DNA of 36,953 bases from Desulfovibrio sp. GTDB taxonomy: Bacteria > Desulfobacterota > Desulfovibrionia > Desulfovibrionales > Desulfovibrionaceae. The translations under genes and the position numbers were made by a program. Where the stretch lies: positions 1 to 36,953 of the forward strand of contig JAISMY010000009.1 in assembly GCA_031276485.1 (NCBI GenBank), in the 5' to 3' direction. The stretch's first letter is position 1. Each line of letters opens with the position of its first letter. This document shows positions 1-7,822 of this stretch, one piece after another. The notes beneath the pieces were generated by a model. It was not told where the DNA came from. It saw only the letters and a list, made by a program, of their open reading frames with translations, and did no database searches.

Positions 1-186
1 AAACCCGAGATTTTGGATGTGCTTGAAGGATTGCTTGAGCCGCATACGAAAGGCGATCCCACGAACCCGCTTAAATGGACCGACAAAAGTCTGCGCTCGC
101 TTGAAAAAGCGCTCAAGGAAGAGGGCTTTGACGTAAGCGACACGACGATCGCCTTGATTCTGAAGAGGCATTGCGGTTTCCGATGA
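1..186 (+). pseudogene. ISAzo13-family transposase remnant (5' end outside window)
   Basis: The frame is open from base 1 to a TGA at 184-186 and reads 61 residues. It includes LLEPHTKGDP and NPLKWTDKSLRSL, followed by a short helix-turn-helix-like stretch. This is the pattern I know from the N-terminal DNA-binding part of ISAzo13-family transposases (L.EP.TRGDP..PLRWT.KS). A full transposase runs on for several hundred residues, whereas this copy stops right after LKRHCGFR, so it is truncated or frameshifted. Nothing recognisable as transposase follows in any frame before the regulator gene at 421. Family assignment is from memory of the motif and is fairly secure; full extent cannot be judged because the start is cut off. 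Confidence 0.6.
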
Positions 187-420
187 GGAAATTCGCATGG
201 TATAGCCGGCAGACCGCCCGCTCATTATACCAGCTTGGGCTGGAAATCGTTGTCCTGTAAAGCAAAGGCGGCTGTTGGCATGGAACTTTTTCAAGCCCCC
301 GTATCGGCTTTTCGTCCCGCCGGACAATGCTGCAAAACCACAGCCAGGGCCATAATGAGAACTGCCGACTAGGCAGCTCGCTCCTTGACCTGGACGTGAT
401 ACTTTTTTACCTTTGCCGGC

Positions 421-1872
421 ATGGAATCTCCCCGACGACTGCTCATCGTGGATGACGAATACGGCATCCGCCTTTCCCTGCGCGGCATCCTCGAAGATGA
501 AGGCCATGAGGTTTTTGAGGCCGGCGATGCGGAAACGGCCTTGAGTTTTCTTGAGAAAGAAAACGTAGACCTGATCTTTCTGGATATCTGGCTGCCGGGC
601 ATGGACGGCCTCGCCGCCCTGGAACTCATGCGCGCAACCCGGCCTGCCGTGCCCGTACTGATGATTTCCGGGCACGGGACCATTGAAACGGCCGTGAACG
701 CTGTCAAAAAAGGAGCGCACGACTTCATCGAAAAACCCCTGTCCCTGGAAAAGGTGGTCATCGCCGTCGAACGCGCCCTGGAATTCCAGGCGCTGAAACA
801 GGAAAATACGGAACTGCGCGCGCGGCTCGACCTGCGCGACATCGGCGGCCCCATGGGGGCCTCCCCGGTCATGGTGCAACTGCGGGAACAGATAAGCCGT
901 GTCGCTCCCCTAGACACCTGCGTGCTGATAACCGGCGAAAACGGCACGGGCAAGGAACTGGCGGCGCGCGCCCTGCACCATGCCGGTCGCAGAAGCGGCA
1001 AGGCCATGGTTGCCGTCAACTGCGCGGCCATACCCGACGAACTGATTGAAAGCGAACTGTTCGGACACGAAAAAGGAGCCTTCACCGGAGCGGACGGCCC
1101 CCGCGCGGGCAAATTCGAACTGGCGCATCAAGGCACGCTGTTTCTTGATGAAATCGGCGACATGAGCCTGAAGACCCAAGCCAAGATCCTGCGCATCCTG
1201 CAGGAAAAAAGTTTCGAGCGCGTCGGAGGGAACAAAACCTTGCGCGCCGATGTGCGGGTCATCGCGGCCACCAACAAGAACCTTGAGGCTGCCATGGCCG
1301 CCGGGGAATTCCGCGAGGACCTGTATTACCGCCTGCGCGTGTTCCCTCTGCATGTCCCCCCTCTGCGCGAGCGGGGAGTCGACGTGTTCCTGCTGGCAGA
1401 TTATTTCACCGCATCCCTGGCCGAAGAGTTGGGGCTGGCCCCCATCGTCTTTGCCGCCGACGCCTGCGAAGCCCTGCGCGCCTACCCTTGGCCGGGCAAC
1501 GTGCGCGAACTGCGCAATTTTATCGAGCGGATGCTGATTCTCTATTCCGGACGGACAATCGCCTCGGCCGACCTGCCGCCGGAAATAAAATCCGGCGCCG
1601 CCCCGGCCGGGGAATATGCGGCGGCGGCAGACGCGGGAGGCGACTTCAAAAGCGCCCGCAACGCCTTTGAAGCAGCCTTTCTGGCGCAAAAACTTCAGGA
1701 ATACGGCGGCAACATCTCTCGCATGGCCGAGGCCGTCGGCCTCGAACGCAGCTATCTTTCGCGCAAACTCAAAACCTACAACCTCCACGGCGCTGAACGT
1801 CGCGCCTGCCTTTCAACCCGCACGGCTGCTGAACGCGCGCCCGCTTTTCAACCCGGCGAACCGGAGTCCTGA
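421..1872 (+). CDS. Sigma-54-dependent response regulator, NtrC/NtrX type
   Basis: A 483-residue transcription activator with three domains. The receiver domain (about 5-120) has acidic residues D11/D12, phospho-acceptor D55 in FLDIWLPG and a conserved Lys in FIEKPLSL. The AAA+ sigma-54 domain (about 145-370) has Walker A GENGTGKE at 172-179, the sigma-54 contact loop GAFTGA at 219-224 and Walker B LFLDEIGD. A Fis-type helix-turn-helix NISRMAEAVGLERSYLSRKL lies near the C-terminus. The receiver reads most like NtrX. On phosphorylation such proteins remodel sigma-54 RNA polymerase at distant promoters. No histidine kinase is adjacent: upstream is only a transposase remnant. The ATG at 421 has no convincing Shine-Dalgarno and an in-frame stop lies at 397-399, so the start region may be altered. 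The last 25 bp overlap the convergent RND adaptor gene, and the final 30 or so residues look like a non-conserved tail. Confidence 0.9.
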   Translation: MESPRRLLIVDDEYGIRLSLRGILEDEGHEVFEAGDAETALSFLEKENVDLIFLDIWLPGMDGLAALELMRATRPAVPVLMISGHGTIETAVNAVKKGAHDFIEKPLSLEKVVIAVERALEFQALKQENTELRARLDLRDIGGPMGASPVMVQLREQISRVAPLDTCVLITGENGTGKELAARALHHAGRRSGKAMVAVNCAAIPDELIESELFGHEKGAFTGADGPRAGKFELAHQGTLFLDEIGDMSLKTQAKILRILQEKSFERVGGNKTLRADVRVIAATNKNLEAAMAAGEFREDLYYRLRVFPLHVPPLRERGVDVFLLADYFTASLAEELGLAPIVFAADACEALRAYPWPGNVRELRNFIERMLILYSGRTIASADLPPEIKSGAAPAGEYAAAADAGGDFKSARNAFEAAFLAQKLQEYGGNISRMAEAVGLERSYLSRKLKTYNLHGAERRACLSTRTAAERAPAFQPGEPES

Positions 1873-3116
1873 ACGCCTTTGACCGGTATGCCGGAGCGAA
1901 TTTTCTCCTTGCCCCGCAGCACTATTCTATCCCCTGCCGCGGGGCCGCCGGTGACAAAGTAGTGATCCCCCATGCTGCGGTTGACATTCAGCACGACCGT
2001 GCGCACATCGTACAGGCCGGAGGAAGGGAGCGTTGCGTTCGCGCTCTGTCCGGAACTTCCCGGCAAGGCGCACTGCGCATCGGACGCCCCGCCGCCGTTT
2101 CGGGCTTCCGCCGGGGACAGGACGAACACCGTCAATTGTCCGCGGTTGTTGCGGGACACGGCCTCTTTGGGAATCAGCAGGGCCTGCTCGTTCACGCCTT
2201 CCTCGACCACGGCGCGCACATACATACCGGGGAGCAGGATGCCGTCGGGATTGGGAAAAACCGCGCGGAAGGTGACCACCCCCGTACTCTGCTCCAAGTC
2301 GGCTTCCGCAAACTTGAGGAGGCCGGCAACGGGTTCGCCTTGGGCATTCGTGTACGGGGAGCCGTCTTCAAGGGTCAGCAGCACCCGCGCGGCATCAGGT
2401 CCGCCGGATTTGAGCCTGCCCGCCGCCAGGGCTTTTCTGAGCCGCAACAGTTGCGCACCGGACTGCGCTACATCCACATACATGGGGTCAACCTGCTGCA
2501 CCGTGGCCAGGGCGTCCGGCTGGTCGCGGGTAACCAGCGCGCCGGGGGTTACTGAAGACCACCCGATGCGCCCGGAAACCGGCGCGCTGACGGCGGTATG
2601 GCGCAGGTCGACGGACGCGGTTTCCAGCACCGCTTCGGCTGCGGCCGCGCGGGCGACCGCCCGTGCATGGGCGGCCGCAGCGTTGTCGTAATCCTGCCGG
2701 CTTACGGCATTGGTCCGGGCCGCCGTCTTGTAACGCGCGGCCAGAAGCGCCGCCGCCGCCTCGCCGGCCCGCGCCTGCTCCAGCGTCGCGGCCGCCCGGT
2801 CGTATTCCGCCTGATACAGAGAAGGATCTATGCGGTAAAGCACATCGCCTTCACCCACCTCCGAGCCTTCCTCAAACAGCCTTTCCAGAATGATGCCGCC
2901 GATGCGCGGCCGGACTTCGGCGATCGTATAGGGAACCGTGCGGCCCGCAAGCTCGGAGGTCAGGATCGCCGGCCTCGGCGTCAATCTGAACCAGGTCACT
3001 TCGGGCGCAGGCGGGCTTTCCATGTCCGCCCCGCCGCAGGAAACCGCCGCGAGCAGCGCAACGGCCGAAAGTAAAAAAACGGGGACAACCGTCCTTTTTC
3101 CCGGATCGCTCTGCAT
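1848..3116 (-). CDS. RND efflux periplasmic adaptor (membrane fusion protein, AcrA/MexA type)
   Basis: A 422-residue periplasmic adaptor that normally links an inner-membrane RND pump to a TolC-like channel. The N-terminus is a signal peptide ending in LLAAVSC, so it is probably a lipoprotein like AcrA. The first half shows the lipoyl half-motif (VRPRIGGIILERLFEEGSEV), an Ala-rich alpha-helical hairpin at about 95-165, and the returning lipoyl half (TAVSAPVSGRIGWSSVTPG). Beta-barrel and membrane-proximal domains follow. A low-complexity Gly/Ser/Asn insertion near 345-365 is unusual. AAGGAG sits a few bases before the ATG. Adaptor genes are usually followed directly by the pump gene. Here the 3' end instead overlaps the convergent regulator by 25 bp, and no RND pump or outer-membrane factor lies in the window, so this adaptor is an orphan here. 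Confidence 0.9.
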   Translation of the reverse strand: MQSDPGKRTVVPVFLLSAVALLAAVSCGGADMESPPAPEVTWFRLTPRPAILTSELAGRTVPYTIAEVRPRIGGIILERLFEEGSEVGEGDVLYRIDPSLYQAEYDRAAATLEQARAGEAAAALLAARYKTAARTNAVSRQDYDNAAAAHARAVARAAAAEAVLETASVDLRHTAVSAPVSGRIGWSSVTPGALVTRDQPDALATVQQVDPMYVDVAQSGAQLLRLRKALAAGRLKSGGPDAARVLLTLEDGSPYTNAQGEPVAGLLKFAEADLEQSTGVVTFRAVFPNPDGILLPGMYVRAVVEEGVNEQALLIPKEAVSRNNRGQLTVFVLSPAEARNGGGASDAQCALPGSSGQSANATLPSSGLYDVRTVVLNVNRSMGDHYFVTGGPAAGDRIVLRGKEKIRSGIPVKGVQDSGSPG

Positions 3117-3306
3117 ACCATCTCCTTGTTCATGCCCCTGATCTTTGGCATGACGGGCGCTTTTACATCAACCGGTGCTTCGAGGCAAGCCGCCGGCATT
3201 GCCGGAATCCATGTATAGACCCGCCCGCGAGTCAAGGTTTTTTTGAGTTTCCGAATCGAATGCAAGCCATGTATCCGGCATCTTTTACGGGATATTTCCC
3301 TGTTGT

Positions 3307-3325
3307 CATACCAAGTTGCAATCAA
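3307..3325 (-). repeat. Terminal inverted repeat of an IS630-type element
   Basis: Read on the minus strand this is TTGATTGCAACTTGGTATG, overlapping the stop codon of the transposase remnant. The same 19 bases occur at the right end of the small element at 14616-14724, and the TACCAAGTTG core recurs at 6312. IS630/Tc1-mariner elements insert at TA and duplicate it, which fits a terminus of (TA)CCAAGTTGCAATC. This is therefore read as the IS end that the window's MITEs share. Confidence 0.7.
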
Positions 3326-3717
3326 AAGGCATTTAATATCCAATTTCTATGCGACAGGCTTTTGATTAACGCCGGCATGCTCTCCAATTGCTGCAGACCG
3401 CCGGCTGCAGTTTCAATCACAGCCTGGAGAGACTTGAACAGTCTGCTGCTGAAAAACCTTTCTCTGAGTTCATCCCATATCTGCTCCTGAGGGTTGAGAT
3501 CAGGCGAATAGGGAGGGAGGAAAACCAATTCCATATTGTGTGGACTCCTTAATTTTTCAGCTCTGTGCCAACCAGCCTGATCCATAACCGTCACTATATA
3601 TTCGTCACGGTTAAGGGCTTTGATAAGCCAAAGTTTCTTTTTTTTTGACAGTATAAAATGCCGCTTTTCGTCAAACTCAATTTGGGTGACTTCGCCGCCA
3701 ATGCGGTGCCGCTGACC
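3322..3717 (-). pseudogene. Chimeric transposase remnant: IS1-like segment fused to IS630 C-terminus
   Basis: On the minus strand the frame is open from just after the lipoprotein stop codon (3763-3765) to a TGA at 3322-3324. The first recognisable part (about 3604-3690) reads EFDEKRHFILSKKKKLWL, then IKALNRD, which resembles the catalytic core of IS1-family transposases. From about 3594 it changes to VMDQAGWHRAEKL and VFLPPYSPDLNPQEQIWDEL, the unmistakable DDE C-terminal block of IS630-family transposases. It ends naturally just inside the IS630 terminal repeat. The two families are unrelated in sequence, so this is an insertion of one element into another followed by deletion. The frame lacks a plausible start and the N-terminal catalytic Asp of IS630, so it should be inactive. 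Confidence 0.7.
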
Positions 3718-3762
3718 CGATGCCGGATACGCATGCGTTATGCGGATCTCCGGTGCCGGCAG

Positions 3763-4689
3763 CTACTGCGGCGGCGGAGCGGGGGCATAGCCCAGGTCGG
3801 AGCTTCCCGGCGGCGCGAGCGCCGAATCTTTTTCCGGGGCCGGCCGGCTGCCCACAGGCGGCAACAGCCGGCTTCCGCCCGGCGCATCGGTCCCGGGCGG
3901 AGTTGAAAGCGCAGGCAAGGCGGGCGGCGGGGCTTGCGGGGACGCGCCGGCAGGGGACGTCGCGGGCGCAGCAGCGGCGGACGGCGTGGTCGTTTGGGCC
4001 TTGCCGTTGCCGGGTGCGGACGCCGGCCCGGCCGAGGCTGGAGGCGGCGCAAAGGCCGTCGACGGGGTGACGGAAGGCACGGATGCGGCAGGAGCGGAGC
4101 CCGGCGTGGAAACGGAAGGGGGAACCTGCGCTGCCGGCGCCGACGCTTGCGCCGGGGCCGGGGTTGCGCGCCTGTAGCCGGGCGCTGGGACGCAACCTTC
4201 CGGGCACACAGGTTCGGGAAACAGTCCGCCGTAAGCGGCAGGCGTTTTAGGCGTTGTGCTTTTCGCGGCTTTTTTGGCAACCTTTTTCCCGGTTTTTTTG
4301 CCTGCCGTTTTGCGGGATGCACGGGCGGGGGCGCTTTTCTCCGCGCCGCCGGTGCGCGCTTCGGCAACGGCGGCGGCTGCGGCGGTGCCCGTTCCATAGG
4401 GCACGAAGGCTTGGGTGCGGACAGCGTACTGTTTCCACAAAGGATCGGCGCCGGCGACGACCTGCCCGGTCAGCGCAAGGGGACGGGTCGGGCCGGAACC
4501 CGCCGCGTTATACTCTTCGGGCGTGGTATGCTTTGCCTGGTAGTTCGCATACGCGGGTTCGCGCGCGCATCCCCCGGTCATAAGGGGCACAGCCGGCAAA
4601 AATATGAACACGACAGCGGCGGCAGCCGCGCCCTGCAATCTGCCGGACTGCCGGGACCAACGCCCGGAGCCGGTTATGGAGTGAAACAT
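3763..4689 (-). CDS. Putative Pro/Ala-rich lipoprotein of unknown function
   Basis: About 308 residues. The N-terminus has a basic start, a hydrophobic stretch (AAAAAVVFIFLPAVPLM) and then TGGC, a slightly non-canonical lipobox, so it is probably a lipoprotein. The middle has a Lys/Ala-rich stretch (KTAGKKTGKKVAKKAAKS), which resembles histone-like or peptidoglycan-associated linkers. The second half is mostly Pro, Ala, Ser and Thr and ends APAPPPQ. The ATG at 4689 follows GGGAGG at good spacing; the ORF track start is a GTG one codon earlier. No enzymatic motif is visible. A surface or periplasm-spanning tether is possible but unsupported. Low complexity means many shadow frames overlap it; the signal peptide and ribosome site favour this frame. 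The IS remnant follows directly after its stop. Confidence 0.6.
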   Translation of the reverse strand: MFHSITGSGRWSRQSGRLQGAAAAAVVFIFLPAVPLMTGGCAREPAYANYQAKHTTPEEYNAAGSGPTRPLALTGQVVAGADPLWKQYAVRTQAFVPYGTGTAAAAAVAEARTGGAEKSAPARASRKTAGKKTGKKVAKKAAKSTTPKTPAAYGGLFPEPVCPEGCVPAPGYRRATPAPAQASAPAAQVPPSVSTPGSAPAASVPSVTPSTAFAPPPASAGPASAPGNGKAQTTTPSAAAAPATSPAGASPQAPPPALPALSTPPGTDAPGGSRLLPPVGSRPAPEKDSALAPPGSSDLGYAPAPPPQ

Positions 4690-4692
4690 CAC

Positions 4693-5172
4693 GGCCTCCC
4701 TTCCACATTCTCATCGGCTTTTAGGCGCTGCACATTAGCCTATCTTAGTCAGCCCGGAAAAAAATAACAACATTTTGAAATTTCTGGTAAAAGAAGGTGA
4801 AATACTGTAAACGCGAGGAAAAGCCGGGGCGCGGGGCCGCCGGAAAAGTACCTTTAGCGGCCGCTGTGGAGACGACAGACGCCGGCAAACAACCTCACTG
4901 AATGAAACTTTATCCTGTGACAGGCTGCTTCACAGGTAAGGCCATTGAAGAAGCGGCGGTCTCCATTTTGACGGACGCGCGCACGGTAATTACTGATGGA
5001 TTGTAAGCGCTCACGGGTGGTCTGGAAAATCTTTTGATTTTCTGCTATGCGGGGAGGCATGGCGACTGAGCCGTTATCCGAGCGAAAACGTCAATCTGCC
5101 TGTTCGGACAGGCTCAACAACGGCCGCGCTCCGGGGAACACGGCCGTTGTATGCGGTCTATGAGGAACCCGG
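4693..5172. other. 480-bp intergenic region after rplL, where rpoB would be expected
   Basis: No recognised gene. It holds a perfect 10-bp-stem hairpin just after rplL (annotated separately) and a 6-bp hairpin GCCTGT-CCGA-ACAGGC near 5096-5112 (reverse strand). A 68-codon minus-strand ORF (4854-5060) resembles no family I know and has no clear ribosome site. The part nearest the lipoprotein gene is AT-richer and probably contains its promoter, but no clear -35/-10 pair was found. Confidence 0.5.
5117..5150 (-). terminator. Hairpin just downstream of rplL
   Basis: ACAACGGCCG and CGGCCGTTGT form a perfect 10-bp stem around a 14-base loop, 23 bases after the rplL stop codon. There is no U-tract on the minus strand, so it may be an attenuator, a processing site or a weak terminator. 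It marks the end of the ribosomal operon because rpoB does not follow. Confidence 0.5.
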
Positions 5173-5550
5173 CTACTTGATTTCGACTTCCGCGCCGGCT
5201 TCCACAAGCTGCTTCCCGGCATCCTCGGCTTTGTCCTTGGCTACGGCTTCCAGCAGCGTGGAGGGCGCGCCGTCCACCTTGTCCTTGGCCTCCTTGAGAC
5301 CAAGCGAGGTCAAGGCGCGCACCACCTTGATGACGGCGATTTTGTTGGCCCCTATGCTCTTGAGGATGACGTCGAATTCCGTCTTTTCCTCCTCGACCGG
5401 AGCGGCGGCAACAGGAGCGGCCGCCGCGGCGACAACCGGGGCCGCCGCCGATACGCCGAACTTTTCCTCAAGTTCCTTGATGAATTCAGACAGTTCCAGA
5501 ACCGTCATGTTGGCAATGAAATCGACTACTTGTTCCTTGGTAACGGACAT
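5173..5550 (-). CDS. rplL: 50S ribosomal protein L7/L12
   Basis: 125 residues, the usual length. The N-terminal dimerisation helices ([32 protein letters not shown]) are followed by the flexible Ala/Pro hinge ([21 protein letters not shown]) at about 35-55. The globular C-terminal domain has KIAVIKVVR and [13 protein letters not shown], the surface that recruits translation factors. L7/L12 dimers bind L10 to form the ribosomal stalk that stimulates EF-Tu and EF-G GTPases. AAGGAG precedes the ATG. It lies 33 bp after rplJ on the same strand and must be co-transcribed. In most bacteria rpoB follows; here it does not. Confidence 0.98.
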   Translation of the reverse strand: MSVTKEQVVDFIANMTVLELSEFIKELEEKFGVSAAAPVVAAAAAPVAAAPVEEEKTEFDVILKSIGANKIAVIKVVRALTSLGLKEAKDKVDGAPSTLLEAVAKDKAEDAGKQLVEAGAEVEIK

Positions 5551-5583
5551 GGAAAATCTCCTTGGCTTTGTCGGACAGGCTTA

Positions 5584-6102
5584 TTACGCCGCTTTCTTTT
5601 CTTCTATGGCCTTGAGCGCGTAAAGCATGCCGCGGATTATTTCGGCGAAAAGCGACACGAAGTTTCTCGGTACCGCGTTCATGGTGCCGAGGAGTCCTGC
5701 GAGCAGTTCCTCGCGCCCCGGCATTGTGGCCAGGGCCTCGATCTGCGCGGCGCTCAGGCATTTGCCTTCAAGGCTGCCGTGACGCAAGGTCAATTTTTTG
5801 CTGGTCTTGGCGAAATCCGCCAGCGCCTTGGCGATGGAAACAGGATCTGCCGCCCCGAAGGCAATTGCGCAGTTTTCGCGGAAGTTGTCCTTTATGACAT
5901 GATGGGGGCCGCCGGTAAATGCGATGCGCGCCAGGGTGTTTTTCACCACCAGCAACTCCCCCCCCGCCTCGCGCAACCTGACGCGCAGGCGAGTTATCTC
6001 TTCCACCGGCATTCCCTTGAAGTCCGCGACCAGCGCAACGGAAGAACGGCCGGCAGCCGACCGTATCTTCTCTATCATCGCAGCTTTCTCTGTTCTGTTC
6101 AC
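5584..6102 (-). CDS. rplJ: 50S ribosomal protein L10
   Basis: 172 residues, typical of L10. The N-terminal ribosome-binding domain includes [32 protein letters not shown] and [11 protein letters not shown]; the C-terminal helix that carries the L7/L12 dimers ([14 protein letters not shown]) is at the end. L10 anchors the stalk to 23S rRNA and L11. The start is a GTG at 6100-6102 after GGGAG at six bases. In other bacteria the L10-L12 complex represses its own operon by binding the leader before rplJ. That leader would lie in the 381-bp gap upstream, which here also contains a MITE. Confidence 0.97.
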   Translation of the reverse strand: MNRTEKAAMIEKIRSAAGRSSVALVADFKGMPVEEITRLRVRLREAGGELLVVKNTLARIAFTGGPHHVIKDNFRENCAIAFGAADPVSIAKALADFAKTSKKLTLRHGSLEGKCLSAAQIEALATMPGREELLAGLLGTMNAVPRNFVSLFAEIIRGMLYALKAIEEKKAA

Positions 6103-6311
6103 GCGATTCTCCCGGTGAGGGTTATGCGGCGGAAAACGAGCCGTAGGTCTGGGCCGGGCTTATATTTCAGCAGGCCTGAAGCCGCCGGCCGTCTCGGACT
6201 CATATTTCCGGGTCCATTGCCGTACACGGGCCGCAAGCCCGCGTTTTCAGAAGGGATACAGTTTTGCTCATGCCGCCTGGGGCCGCGCGCGCGGCTTTCC
6301 CCGGCGTCTGA

Positions 6312-6452
6312 TACCAAGTTGCATTCAAACGAGTTTAAATGCAAGACGCCAAAGTTTCTGAAAAACAGACAACGCCTGAATTTTCAAAAACTTGCGGGCG
6401 GCGGCTTCGCCTCCGCCATACCAATTTGCTTTCTGCTGAAAGCAAATTGATA
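6312..6452. mobile_element. IS630-related MITE between rplA and rplJ
   Basis: A 141-bp stretch bounded by TACCAAGTTGCATTC at the left and GAAAGCAAATTGATA at the right. The termini are imperfect inverted repeats that begin and end at TA, the target duplication of IS630/Tc1 elements. The left end matches the IS630 terminus at 3307-3325 in its TACCAAGTTGCA core. The interior has no coding potential. The right 34 bp form their own hairpin, listed separately. It sits in the transcribed spacer of the ribosomal operon upstream of the rplJ start, where the L10 control leader is expected. Confidence 0.6.
6419..6452. repeat. 34-bp palindrome, copy 1
   Basis: TACCAATTTGCTTTC, a TGCT loop and GAAAGCAAATTGATA form a 15-bp stem with one mismatch. 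A near-identical 34-bp copy lies at 31070-31103, differing at two positions. The ends look like two facing IS630-type termini with everything between them lost. Confidence 0.7.
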
Positions 6453-6483
6453 CGAGTCATGACATTCTGCCAATGACATGACC

Positions 6484-7197
6484 CTAGGCGTTCCCTTCAA
6501 TGAATTTACGTATAAGGCCGGGGTCCACTTTGAAGCCCGGCCCCATGGTCGTGGACAGCGCCATGCTTTTCATGTACGCGCCTTTGGCCGCCGAGGGTTT
6601 CAAGCGGTTGACCTCGGCCAGCAGGGCGCGCAGGTTGTCCAGAATTTTTTCCGTTCCGAAAGAAACTTTGCCCAAGGGAACATGCAGGACCCCTGCCTTG
6701 TCCACTTTGAATTCGACGCGGCCGGCCTTGATTTCTCTGACTGCCCCGGCCACGTCGAAGGTCACGGTGCCGGTCTTGGCGTTGGGCATAAGCCCGCGCG
6801 GCCCGAGTACCCGGCCGACCTGGCCGACCAGGGCCATAACGTCGGGGGTTGCGATGGCGGCGTCAAATTCCAGAAATCCCTCTTTGACCTTGGCGACCAG
6901 ATCTTCCGCGCCGGTGATGTCCGCGCCGGCCGCCTTGGCCTCGGCCTCTTTTTCGCCTTTGCAGAAAACGGCCACGCGCACGGTTTTGCCCAGCCCGTGG
7001 GGCAAGGGACAGGCGCCGCGCACCATCTGGTCGGAGTATTTGGGTTCTACGCCCAACCCCAGGGCCAGATCCACGGACTCGTCAAACCCGGCATAGGAAG
7101 AAGACAAGGATTGGGCAACGGCTTCCTCGATGCTGAACCTGCGCTGCAAGTCTATTCCTGCAACGGCGCTGCGGAATTTTTTACCATGTTTGGGCAT
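6484..7197 (-). CDS. rplA: 50S ribosomal protein L1
   Basis: 237 residues, standard length. It contains the family signature [22 protein letters not shown] near 125-146 and the N-terminal MPKHGKKFR. The C-terminus has [20 protein letters not shown]1 forms the mobile stalk at the E site and moves deacylated tRNA out of the ribosome. In many bacteria it also represses the rplK-rplA mRNA. AAGGTG precedes the ATG. It follows rplK by 139 bp on the same strand; the gap to rplJ is unusually long because of the MITE. Confidence 0.98.
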   Translation of the reverse strand: MPKHGKKFRSAVAGIDLQRRFSIEEAVAQSLSSSYAGFDESVDLALGLGVEPKYSDQMVRGACPLPHGLGKTVRVAVFCKGEKEAEAKAAGADITGAEDLVAKVKEGFLEFDAAIATPDVMALVGQVGRVLGPRGLMPNAKTGTVTFDVAGAVREIKAGRVEFKVDKAGVLHVPLGKVSFGTEKILDNLRALLAEVNRLKPSAAKGAYMKSMALSTTMGPGFKVDPGLIRKFIEGNA

Positions 7198-7336
7198 GAT
7201 GCACCTTGATCCTGTATCGTTTGCCTCTTCCGCCGCGTGCGCCTGCGCGCCGGTCGCGGAGGATCGGGTGATTTCGCGCTGTTTGACCGCATCCGGGCAG
7301 AACGCCGGACGGCCTCAGGGCGGCCGCCGTTTCGCG

Positions 7337-7759
7337 CTATTTGACGTCCAGGCCCATACTGCGGGCCGTACCCAGAATGGAACGCCGCGCCGCCTCAAGG
7401 TTTCCGGCCGTCAGGTCGGGCATTTTCAGGGCGGCTATTTCGTCCACCTGCTGCATGGTAATCGTGCCTACCTTGTTTCTGTTCGGTTCGCCGGAACCTT
7501 TTTCTATTTTGGCCGACTGCATGAGCAGCACGGCCGCGGGCGGAGTTTTGGTTATAAACGAGAAGGAACGGTCATGATACACGGTGATCACCACCGGGAT
7601 AATCGTGCCTTTCCGATCCGCGGTTTTGGCGTTGAACGCTTTGCAGAACTCCATGATGTTCAGACCGTGCTGACCGAGGGCCGGTCCCACAGGAGGAGAG
7701 GGATTGGCGACGCCGCCGGGGATCTGGAGCTTTATTTTCGCAACTTCTTTTTTGGCCAT
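7337..7759 (-). CDS. rplK: 50S ribosomal protein L11
   Basis: 140 residues, the usual length. N-terminal [32 protein letters not shown] is the Pro-rich domain that contacts translation factors and Rel[16 protein letters not shown] follows. The C-terminal 23S rRNA-binding domain ends [12 protein letters not shown]11 sits at the GTPase-associated centre beneath the L10-L12 stalk. AAGGAA lies before the ATG. It follows nusG in the usual secE-nusG-rplK-rplA order. Confidence 0.98.
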   Translation of the reverse strand: MAKKEVAKIKLQIPGGVANPSPPVGPALGQHGLNIMEFCKAFNAKTADRKGTIIPVVITVYHDRSFSFITKTPPAAVLLMQSAKIEKGSGEPNRNKVGTITMQQVDEIAALKMPDLTAGNLEAARRSILGTARSMGLDVK

Positions 7760-7822
7760 GAGCGAATTCCTTACAGCTTGCGCGTACCGCCCGGCGGCGG
7801 CTCCCCGCCCCGGCGTGTTTGC

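Noticed and set aside
910-1788. Long minus-strand ORF (292 aa) opposite the response regulator
   Set aside because: It is the antisense shadow of a clearly conserved NtrC-type gene and has no recognisable domain.
4854-5060. 68-aa minus-strand ORF between rplL and the lipoprotein
   Set aside because: No family I recognise, no ribosome site and unusual composition. It could be a mobile-element scrap but this cannot be supported.
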